A DNA stretch of 6,992 nt from assembly GCA_937891245.1 (NCBI GenBank), contig CALAGB010000081.1, forward strand, positions 1 to 6,992. The letters are read 5' to 3'. Numbering within the stretch: the first letter of the stretch is position 1; every line of letters starts with the position of its first letter. This DNA is from an uncultured Thermomicrobiales bacterium. GTDB lineage: Bacteria > Chloroflexota > Chloroflexia > Thermomicrobiales > Thermomicrobiaceae. This document shows, piece by piece, positions 1 to 5,545 of this stretch. Made by a program: the position numbers and the translations under genes. The notes beneath the pieces were generated by a model. The model made no database searches, was not told where the DNA came from, and was given only the letters and a program-made list of their open reading frames with translations.

Positions 1-1
1 T

Positions 2-508
2 GACGTTGTCACCCACTGCTGGCACGGCAAGGGTCAGGGGCTGCTCGACCGCAACAATAAGCCGCTCCCCGAGGTCTGGGCGGCGGCTGAGCGCGGGCTG
101 CGCTTCGATATCGGCCACGGCCAGTCGAGCTTCGCCTTCGAGACGGCGCGCTATGCGATGGAGGCCGGGCTGCCGCTGCACTCGATCTCGACCGACATCC
201 ACCGAGGCAATGTCAACGGGCCGGTCTACGACATGGCGACAACCATGGCGAAGTTCCTGCACCTCGGCTTCAGCCTGCCGGAGGTGATCCGGCTCAGCAC
301 AATCGGCCCGGCCGAGACGATCGGGCGACAGGAGGAAATCGGCTCGCTGGAGACCGGTATCTGCGCCGATATGACGCTGTTCAAGGTCGTCGACGAAGAC
401 TTCACCATCACCGACAGCAACAAGCAGTCGGAAACGGCCCATCAACGGCTGGATGTGCAGTACACCATTCGCGCCGGACAAGTGGTGAAGGAGCCGGAGA
501 ACAATTAG
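2..508 (+). CDS. Amidohydrolase/deacetylase family metallohydrolase (COG3964 type), C-terminal part, cut by the window edge
   Basis: The reading frame is open from base 2 and gives 168 residues ending at TAG, roughly the last 45% of a protein of this family (usually near 380 residues). The fragment starts in the TIM-barrel of an amidohydrolase-superfamily enzyme. It shows THCWHGKG (His5 of the fragment), FDIGHGQ (His39) and STDIH (Asp65), which correspond to metal-ligand histidines and the catalytic Asp near the end of the barrel. GPVYDM and the TMAKFLHLG stretch follow, and then the closing beta-sandwich (a GSLETGICADMTLF segment) typical of dihydroorotase-like enzymes. COG3964 proteins were long annotated as dihydroorotases; characterised members hydrolyse N-acetyl or O-acetyl compounds, including acetyl-(R)-mandelate. 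Relatives such as EF0837 sit beside a SelA-like gene, as here. The stop codon lies against the start region of the kinase gene, so the two are probably cotranscribed and translationally coupled. The substrate cannot be read from the sequence. Confidence 0.88.
   Translation, partial: DVVTHCWHGKGQGLLDRNNKPLPEVWAAAERGLRFDIGHGQSSFAFETARYAMEAGLPLHSISTDIHRGNVNGPVYDMATTMAKFLHLGFSLPEVIRLSTIGPAETIGRQEEIGSLETGICADMTLFKVVDEDFTITDSNKQSETAHQRLDVQYTIRAGQVVKEPENN
487..506 (+). promoter_or_regulatory. Shine-Dalgarno site and alternative ATT start for the FGGY kinase
   Basis: GAAGGAG lies at 487-493, inside the last codons of the amidohydrolase gene. It is 10 bases before an in-frame ATT at 504-506 whose last base is the first base of the upstream TAG stop. 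The TTG at 519 has no comparable site at normal spacing; the nearest GGAG, at 496-499, is 19 bases away. Frame and spacing are read directly. Use of ATT, a rare initiator known mainly from infC, is inference. Confidence 0.35.
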
Positions 509-518
509 CGCATCGCTG

Positions 519-1958
519 TTGGCGATTGATCTTGGCTCGACCTGGTGTAAAGCAGGCTACTTCGATACCGAGTGGCACCTGCTCGCATCGGGTCGTGCCT
601 TCAGTCGCTTCGGACTCGGTTACGGCGCGAACGAGGCGGAGATGGAGCGCGTCTGGTCGGCGCTCTGCACGGCGGTGCGCGCGGCGAATCAGGCGCTCGA
701 CGATCAGCCGCGCCCGGAGGCAATCGCGCTCTCCTGTCGCGGCGGCAGCGGCGTCTGGCTCGCTGCCGATCTGCGCGTGCTGCCAGTGCCATCGTTCGAA
801 CTGGCCGCCGCCGAGGTGCAAGTGACGATCAACGAGCTTTACGAGCAGCCGATCTGGGGGGATGCGGGGCCGTTCGCCTACGGCTACGCCCCGGCGGCGA
901 TCGGCCGGAGCGTCTGGCTCCGCCGCCATGAGCCGGAGATCTGGGCACAGGCCGCGCGCAGCGGCTCGCTGCACGACTGGATCTTGCTTCGCCTCACCGG
1001 CGTCTGGGTCACCGACCCGGCGAGTGGCGCGGGAGGCTACCCCTGGCCGGAGGCGGCGCTGAATCTGGCCGGATTGCCGGCTGACGCCTTCCCCGAATCA
1101 CAGCCGCAGGAGCAGATCGCCGGCTGGCTCATCGATGACGCGGCGTGCGATCTCGATCTGCCGTCAGGTATTCCGGTCGTGGTCGGTTGTCACGACGGCG
1201 TCGCGGCCAACATCGGCACCGGCGTGGTGCAGTCCGGCGACGCCTGTATTACGCTCGGCTCCAATCTGGTCGTGCGTGCGGTCACCGGTGAGCGGCTACC
1301 GGATTGCTTCGGCTATCCGATTCTGCAGGATCGCTGGGCCTGGGTACGCGGTGTCCACGGCATTGCTGCTCAGATCGACGCGATCGTCGGTGTCCTCGAT
1401 GGCGGCGGCGATCCGGTCGCCCCCGAGCGACACGCGACGCTCACGGCGGCAGCCGAGGCGCTCGATACGCTACCGGACGAGCTGGAGATGCCGACGTTGC
1501 CGCGCGGCTTCGATGAAGAGCGACGACAACAGGCACGCGAGGCGCTGGCGGCCGGTTTCTCTCCCGGCCAGATCTATCGCGCCACGCTCGAAAGCGCCGC
1601 CAACTCGATCGCCGAGCTGGTCAATCTGGCCCGATACGATGGCGCCGACTGCCGGCGCTATGTCGTCACCGGTGCCGCCGCGGCCAACGACCTGCTGCTG
1701 CGACTCCTGGGGGCGGTGCTCGACGCCCCGATTGAGATCGGCGATAACGAAGCGGGCCTGCGCGGCGCGGCGGTGCTGGCGGCGCTTGGCGCTGGATTGT
1801 TCCCGGACAGCGATCACGCCATCGCGACGATGGTGCCGCCCGGTCGCATCATCGCGGCGTCTCCGGATGAGCGGGCAGCACTAAACCGATCCAGGCGTCG
1901 TTCGATGACCGATACCAGCGCCGCTCCCGGAGACGCAGCACGGCGGCGCGTGATGTGA
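519..1958 (+). CDS. FGGY-family carbohydrate kinase (xylulokinase-like)
   Basis: This is a complete two-domain sugar kinase of 479 residues, close to the roughly 500 usual for FGGY enzymes, which transfer phosphate from ATP to a hydroxyl of a sugar, polyol or sugar acid. The N-terminal phosphate-binding motif DLGST is at residues 4-8. GCHDG holds the likely catalytic base Asp226. The second-domain phosphate loop TLGSN is at 245-249, and the adenosine-binding GAAAAND is at 385-391, followed by the usual GLRGAAVLAALGAG helix. The called start is TTG at 519, but only two residues then precede the DLGST motif, fewer than normal. In-frame CTG (516) or ATT (504) would restore the usual LLAIDLG beginning, and a good GAAGGAG site at 487-493 suits 504. 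The gene follows the amidohydrolase directly and precedes a SelA-like gene, so it probably phosphorylates the pathway intermediate. The last 30 or so residues are Arg-rich and unlike the family's usual tail. Confidence 0.88.
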   Translation: MAIDLGSTWCKAGYFDTEWHLLASGRAFSRFGLGYGANEAEMERVWSALCTAVRAANQALDDQPRPEAIALSCRGGSGVWLAADLRVLPVPSFELAAAEVQVTINELYEQPIWGDAGPFAYGYAPAAIGRSVWLRRHEPEIWAQAARSGSLHDWILLRLTGVWVTDPASGAGGYPWPEAALNLAGLPADAFPESQPQEQIAGWLIDDAACDLDLPSGIPVVVGCHDGVAANIGTGVVQSGDACITLGSNLVVRAVTGERLPDCFGYPILQDRWAWVRGVHGIAAQIDAIVGVLDGGGDPVAPERHATLTAAAEALDTLPDELEMPTLPRGFDEERRQQAREALAAGFSPGQIYRATLESAANSIAELVNLARYDGADCRRYVVTGAAAANDLLLRLLGAVLDAPIEIGDNEAGLRGAAVLAALGAGLFPDSDHAIATMVPPGRIIAASPDERAALNRSRRRSMTDTSAAPGDAARRRVM

Positions 1959-2045
1959 GCACCGTCGATGCTGGGCCACCCGGGCGCCATGAATGTCGCC
2001 CGGTCAACTCGACATCCAATTCCTGGAATGAAGGATGGCAAGCGC

Positions 2046-3143
2046 ATGGACCCATATGAGCAGCTCGGCGTTTCGCGCGTCATCAATGCCAGCGGCATGA
2101 TGACCGCGCTCGGCGGTTCAACGATCAGCGCGGCGACTGGCGCGGCGATGGCAGCGGCCGGACAGCAGCAGGTGGTGATCGACGACTTGCAGCGACGGGC
2201 CGGGGCCGACATCGCGCGCTTGCTCGGTACCGAGGATGCGATGGTGACGACCGGCGCCGCGGCCGGGATCGCGCTCATGGTCGCGGCGCTGGTCGCCGGG
2301 AGCGACCTCTCGCGTGTCGAAGCGCTGCCGGACCCGGGCGACGCGCCGCATGAGATCATCATCCAGGCCGGACATGTCGTCAATTTCGGCGCACCGGTGC
2401 GCCAGATGGTGGCGCTCGGCGGCGGCAAGGCTCGACCGATCGGCTCAGCTAATCAGGTCCATGAGGCGCACCTCACCGGTGCGATCAACTCCACCACGGC
2501 AGGCGTGCTGTATGTTCAGTCACATCATTGCGTACAGAAAGGGATGCTCAGCCTGGAGCGCGTGATCGCACTCAGTCATGCGGCCAACGTGCCGGTCATC
2601 CTGGATGCGGCCGCCGAAGAGGACCTCCGGCACTTCGCCAACTGCGGCGTCGACCTCGTTACCTTCAGCGGCGGCAAAGCGATCGGCGGACCGGCCTCGG
2701 GCATCATCGCTGGGCGTGCCGACCTCATCGACGCCTGCCGGGCGCAACTGGCGGGGATCGGCCGGCCGATGAAGATCGGCAAAGAGGGGATCATCGGCCT
2801 GATCACCGCGCTCCACGCCTACCTGAACCGTGACCTGCCGGCGTTGCGCGCGCACCAAAGCGCCCTCGTCGACGAACTGCTCAGCGCCTTCAATGCGATT
2901 CCCGGCGTGCGAACCCAGCGCCTCGAAGACGAAGCGGGCCGAGGCATCGAACGCGCCGCGATCGAACTGTCGCCGGAGCGTGCGCTCGATCTCGCCCGCT
3001 TCCTGCGCGCCGGCACACCCGCCATCTATCCACGCGGTCACCTGCTCAACCTCGGCCTCGTCGCCTTCGATCCCCGCCCGCTCTCGCCGGACGATGTGCA
3101 GAAGATTGTGAACCGGGTGAAGGCGTTCTTCGAAGGCGAGTAA
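2046..3143 (+). CDS. SelA-like PLP-dependent enzyme, probable ammonia-lyase of the DgaE/EF0838 type (paralog 1)
   Basis: This is a 365-residue fold-type-I PLP enzyme. Visible hallmarks are VINASG near the N-terminus (13-18), HEIIIQAGHVVNFGAP (102-117), SHH (159-161), the PLP-pyridine Asp in VILDAAA (Asp187), the Schiff-base lysine in FSGGKAIGGP (Lys211), GIGRPMKIGKEGI (237-249), probably a phosphate or cofactor phosphate contact, and a C-terminal PRGH. The family resembles selenocysteine synthase SelA but is shorter. Its characterised member DgaE eliminates ammonia from D-glucosaminate-6-phosphate to give 2-keto-3-deoxy-6-phosphogluconate. ATG 2046 is preferred because AAGGA at 2031-2035 is 10 bases upstream and the sequence then begins close to the family N-terminus. 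In-frame ATGs at 1968 and 2028 would add 26 or 6 residues of unlikely sequence. The gene lies 87 bases after the kinase gene, consistent with one operon. A lyase acting on the kinase product is inferred; the exact substrate is unknown. Confidence 0.85.
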   Translation: MDPYEQLGVSRVINASGMMTALGGSTISAATGAAMAAAGQQQVVIDDLQRRAGADIARLLGTEDAMVTTGAAAGIALMVAALVAGSDLSRVEALPDPGDAPHEIIIQAGHVVNFGAPVRQMVALGGGKARPIGSANQVHEAHLTGAINSTTAGVLYVQSHHCVQKGMLSLERVIALSHAANVPVILDAAAEEDLRHFANCGVDLVTFSGGKAIGGPASGIIAGRADLIDACRAQLAGIGRPMKIGKEGIIGLITALHAYLNRDLPALRAHQSALVDELLSAFNAIPGVRTQRLEDEAGRGIERAAIELSPERALDLARFLRAGTPAIYPRGHLLNLGLVAFDPRPLSPDDVQKIVNRVKAFFEGE

Positions 3144-3147
3144 AGAA

Positions 3148-3190
3148 AGGCGGCGGAAACAGCCCTCACCCCCCAGCGTGAGGGCCGCCT
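3148..3190. terminator. Bidirectional hairpin terminator between the converging SelA-like genes
   Basis: GCCCTCAC (3162-3169) pairs perfectly with GTGAGGGC (3178-3185) around an 8-base loop. An outer AGGCGG (3148-3153) can pair with CCGCCT (3185-3190) across a bulge. The structure fills the 56-base gap between the two converging stop codons, where a shared terminator is expected. There is no strong U-tract on either side, so it may instead be a hairpin of a dispersed repeat or a pausing element. Confidence 0.55.
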
Positions 3191-3199
3191 CCACTCCCC

Positions 3200-4375
3200 T
3201 TACGCCAGCCACTCCAAGAACGCATCCGGCACGGAGGCCGAGGGCTGATCGGAAGCCGTGCTGGCGTTCGCGACGATCTCGCGCAGGCGATTCGCGGCGA
3301 TGTCCATCTCGGCTTCGGTGATGTGGACCGGCTCGAGCAAGAACCAGCCTTCGTCGGTGTGATGGCCACGCGGCTTGATCGACGGCTCACTCAGTTCGAG
3401 CTCGCGGCAGATATCCGCGGCATCCAGCCCGGCCACGGCTGGATCGACTTCCAAACGCACCCGCGTTACCGGCTGACCGACCTTGTCGCGCTCAAGGGAG
3501 ACGGCGACGCCGGGGATGTCGTGCAGACGGTCCGCGAGCGACGCAGCCTTCGCGGCCTGCGCCTCGTCCCATTCACGCAGATCGATCGCCATCCGCTCTT
3601 CGATCGCCGCGATCGTGCCGAATATCCCTTCCTTGCCAACCTTCATCGTCCGGCCGATGCCGCCGTTTTGGAGATACATAGCGCGAATCAGATCAGCCCG
3701 GCCGCAGACCGCACCCGCGGTCGGTCCGGAGAGGTATTTCTGCACGCTCATGATGATCAGATCGGCGCCGCTTTCGACGAGTCGTTGCACCTGATGATCC
3801 TGGGCCGCCGCGTCGATGATGACCGGAAGGTCGTGCGCGTGAAACAGATCGACGAATTGCGCTAATTGCACGTAGCCGAACTGCGCGGTGTGATGCGAGA
3901 TGACGAACATACCGGCCACCGTGTTCGAGCCGATCAGATGCTCGAGCTCGGCCGCCGTCGTCCGGTTGACCGTACCGGCCTCGCGTACCTTCGCACCGGC
4001 GAGGCGAATCATCTGCTCGATCGGGGCGCCAAAATTGACCGCATGCCCCTTCTGGATCACGACCTCGTGCTTCATCCCGGTCGGGTCCGGCAGCTGGCCG
4101 ATGCGCCCCAGATCATCGCCGGTCATGCAGGCCGCCACCGCCAGCGTGATGCCGGAGGCCGATGATGAGGTGAGAAAACCGGCCTCGGCGCCCGACCAGC
4201 GCGCCATCAACTCGCCCGAACGCTGGTATAGCTCATCCATGTTCCAATGAGCACGCAGCGCTCTGGCAGCGGCCTCAGCAACCGCTTCGCTGCTGATCGA
4301 GGTCCCGTATTTTGTCAACGGGCCGGACAGATTGATGACCGGCTCGAGTTCGTACCGCGTCCGCAGATCGACCAT
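3200..4375 (-). CDS. SelA-like PLP-dependent enzyme, probable ammonia-lyase/aldolase-type (paralog 2)
   Basis: This is a 391-residue paralog of the enzyme encoded at 2046-3143, read on the opposite strand. It shares the same landmarks in the same order: VINLSG (14-18 region), LPDP, HEVVIQKGHAVNFGAP (103-118), SHH (160-162), VIIDAAA with PLP-binding Asp188, a Schiff-base lysine in MSVQKYLSGP (Lys213), GIGRTMKVGKEGI (239-251), and PRGH with a following GWFLLEP near the C-terminus. It differs around the lysine (SVQK rather than SGGK) and carries about 20 extra, low-complexity residues at its end. The ATG at 4375 is preceded by GAGGGGG (reading the - strand) with about 4 bases of spacing, a usable though close ribosome site. 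Convergent orientation means it needs its own promoter. It could catalyse a second step in the same pathway, act on another substrate, or form mixed oligomers with paralog 1; the sequence does not decide. Confidence 0.85.
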   Translation of the reverse strand: MVDLRTRYELEPVINLSGPLTKYGTSISSEAVAEAAARALRAHWNMDELYQRSGELMARWSGAEAGFLTSSSASGITLAVAACMTGDDLGRIGQLPDPTGMKHEVVIQKGHAVNFGAPIEQMIRLAGAKVREAGTVNRTTAAELEHLIGSNTVAGMFVISHHTAQFGYVQLAQFVDLFHAHDLPVIIDAAAQDHQVQRLVESGADLIIMSVQKYLSGPTAGAVCGRADLIRAMYLQNGGIGRTMKVGKEGIFGTIAAIEERMAIDLREWDEAQAAKAASLADRLHDIPGVAVSLERDKVGQPVTRVRLEVDPAVAGLDAADICRELELSEPSIKPRGHHTDEGWFLLEPVHITEAEMDIAANRLREIVANASTASDQPSASVPDAFLEWLA

Positions 4376-4420
4376 ATTTCCCCCTCATCACGGTCCGCCT
4401 TTAGAAGCTCAGGATCGCAA

Positions 4421-4449
4421 ATTCTGACCGTCCAATCAATCGTTTTGAA
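4421..4449 (-). promoter_or_regulatory. Candidate sigma-70-type promoter for SelA-like paralog 2
   Basis: Reading the - strand, TTCAAA (4449-4444) and CAGAAT (4426-4421) are 17 bases apart, each matching 4 of 6 consensus positions, 45 bases upstream of the paralog 2 start. The surrounding DNA is less GC-rich than the flanking genes. The inverted pair ACGGTC (4390-4395) and GACCGT (4426-4431) touches the -10 side and could be an operator. The matches are weak and found by eye. Confidence 0.28.
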
Positions 4450-4472
4450 CGGCAGATTCCGTTTCTCACCGC

Positions 4473-4713
4473 GGCCAACCCTGTTCCGAGAGCGAGGCCG
4501 TCAACCCCGGCAGCGTGCTCGAGTTCGCGAGCGATGCGGGCGCCGTCCTCCATCGCCTGACGCAGGTAGTGCAGCAAACGCTTGATGAGCATGGCACGTG
4601 GTGCCCCGTTAACGGACCTGTTGGTGCGCTGGTTCGTCGAAGCGATCCGGTTGCGCCTCGATATGGCCGAGCCGGATCGATGAGAAGAGGTGCGGGAAGG
4701 CAGCGATTGGCAT
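4473..4713 (-). pseudogene. Remnant of an old-yellow-enzyme-type NADH:flavin oxidoreductase
   Basis: From an ATG at 4713 the - strand reads MPIAAFPHLFSSIRLGHIEA, a close match to the N-terminus of NADH:flavin oxidoreductases of the old yellow enzyme / 2,4-dienoyl-CoA reductase type (FPHLFSPIRIG...LRNRI). That frame stops soon after, at 4609. The next expected residues, NRIASTNQRTN, are in another frame starting at about 4652, so a single-base-type frameshift lies near 4653-4656. The same frame then reads EDGARIARELEHAAGVDGLALGTG. This resembles a segment found much further along such proteins (ARxLExAGVD...), so most of the barrel appears deleted. A CGGAG ribosome-site-like sequence survives 6 bases before the ATG. 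The intact protein would have been at least about 370 residues (FMN-barrel only), against about 80 here. The N-terminal match is strong; the internal-deletion reading is less certain. Confidence 0.55.
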
Positions 4714-4890
4714 GCGCGACTCCGTAGGTGAAAACCCCGAGTTGACGACATCATAGCGGCAGCATCGCAAAATTGGGCGGATGCATAAACCGTTTGCAGC
4801 GACGGGTCTGGCTTCTCGGATCAGCGATCTGGTAGGTTTGAGCGCGCATGCCAACGGGCAGATGTGTCGGGCTGAATAAGGAGCGAGGCG
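4714..4890. other. Upstream region of the pyridoxamine-oxidase-family gene, no convincing gene
   Basis: This intergenic stretch lies between the flavin oxidoreductase remnant (reading left) and the flavoprotein gene (reading right). A TTGACG at 4742-4747 resembles a -35 box, but the only A/T-rich hexamer following it, CAAAAT at 4768-4773, is 20 bases away, so no promoter is called firmly. A strong AAGGAG ribosome site at 4878-4883 serves the ATG at 4891 with 7 bases of spacing. A 32-codon open frame (4781-4879) ends within that site, but its sequence gives no support for being a gene. Confidence 0.4.
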
Positions 4891-5442
4891 ATGCAGGTTT
4901 TCCCATCGATGAGCGAGAAGCATCAGGCGTTCATCAAGGAGCAGCAGATCTATTTCGTCGGCAGCGCGCCGCTGAGCGCCGACGGACACGTCAATCTCTC
5001 GCCCAAGGGCGTTGACTCCTTCCGCATCCTTGGCCCGAACCGCGTCGCCTATCTCGATCTGACCGGCAGTGGCAACGAGACCTCGGCACACCTGCGCGAG
5101 AACGGCCGGATCACCTTCATGTTCTGCGCCTTCAAGGGCGCGCCGCTCATCCTGCGCCTCTATGGGCGCGGCGAGGTCGCCGTACGCGACAGCGTGCGCT
5201 GGCACGAGCTCCTGCCGCTGTTTGACGATCACCTCGGTTCCCGTCAGATCATCATCGCCGAGATCGATCGCGTGCAAACCTCCTGCGGCTACGGCGTGCC
5301 CTTCTTCGACTACGTCGGTCCGCGCGAAACGATCTTCAAATGGGCCAACGCCAAAGGCCCGGACGGCCTCGAAACGTACTGGGCCGAATCTAACGCCACG
5401 AGCATCGACGGCCTGCCGACACCGCTCGGCGAGACTCGCTAG
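4891..5442 (+). CDS. Pyridoxamine 5'-phosphate oxidase family protein (FMN-binding split barrel)
   Basis: This complete 183-residue protein matches the full length of a well-spread bacterial flavoprotein family. Recognisable segments are APLSADGHVNLSPKG (residues 26-40), LGPNRVAYLDLTGSGNETSAH (47-67), ENGRITFMFCAFKGAP (70-85), LRLYGRGEV (88-96), a VQTSCGYGVP segment and a closing SIDGLPT. These are typical of the PNPOx-like split-barrel fold that binds FMN (or in some relatives F420 or heme), presumably in the cytoplasm since no signal peptide is present. The family is annotated as pyridoxamine 5'-phosphate oxidase-related, but it is not the vitamin B6 enzyme PdxH, and its reaction is not established. 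The start is supported by AAGGAG with 7-base spacing. It is transcribed away from the flavin oxidoreductase remnant and converges on the broken ada-alkA type gene, so it probably forms a single-gene unit. Confidence 0.85.
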   Translation: MQVFPSMSEKHQAFIKEQQIYFVGSAPLSADGHVNLSPKGVDSFRILGPNRVAYLDLTGSGNETSAHLRENGRITFMFCAFKGAPLILRLYGRGEVAVRDSVRWHELLPLFDDHLGSRQIIIAEIDRVQTSCGYGVPFFDYVGPRETIFKWANAKGPDGLETYWAESNATSIDGLPTPLGETR

Positions 5443-5482
5443 GCGGCGGACGCTCCCCACCCCTGGATGATCCCACCACGAA

Positions 5483-5544
5483 CTCCCTCCCCACGGGAGG
5501 GAGAACCGTCTCCCGCTCCGCTTGGCTCTCCCCTTATGGGAGCG
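5483..5544. repeat. Hairpin-rich intergenic element, possible bidirectional terminator or dispersed repeat
   Basis: CTCCCTCCC (5483-5491) pairs perfectly over 9 bases with GGGAGGGAG (5495-5503) around a 3-base loop. A second structure can form from CGCTCC (5514-5519) with GGAGCG (5539-5544), or from CTCCC (5528-5532) with GGGAG (5538-5542). The tract fills the gap between two converging genes, where termination is expected, but U-runs are absent. The pyrimidine-rich, twin-hairpin layout looks like a repeat that could recur in the genome. It abuts the premature end of the ada-alkA type gene. Confidence 0.5.
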
Positions 5545-5545
5545 A

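Noticed and set aside
2520..3212. 230-codon - strand open frame opposite the first SelA-like gene, and similar antisense frames over the kinase and second SelA-like gene
   Set aside because: Their sequences show no family features and high Arg, Ala and Ser content, as expected from shadow frames in GC-rich DNA.
2046..4375. True selenocysteine synthase (SelA) function for the PLP enzymes
   Set aside because: Both are shorter than SelA, there are two copies, no selB or selenocysteine tRNA is nearby, and the neighbouring genes are catabolic. The DgaE/EF0838-like branch fits better.
4781..4879. 32-codon open frame (MHKPFAATGL start) ending just before the flavoprotein gene, a possible leader peptide
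   Set aside because: The ribosome site is poor and touches the ATG, and no codon run suggesting attenuation or a conserved sequence is visible.
4891..5442. The pyridoxamine-oxidase-family gene as a PdxH supplying PLP to the neighbouring SelA-like enzymes
   Set aside because: The sequence matches a different PNPOx-like branch that closes with SIDGLPT rather than PdxH, and it is a separate transcription unit. Proximity to PLP enzymes is not evidence of a shared pathway.
4609..5460. Long - strand open frame of 283 codons opposite the pyridoxamine-oxidase-family gene
   Set aside because: It overlaps a clearly conserved + strand gene and only its last 35 or so residues (the flavin oxidoreductase N-terminus) resemble a known protein. 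The rest is antisense to a GC-rich coding sequence.
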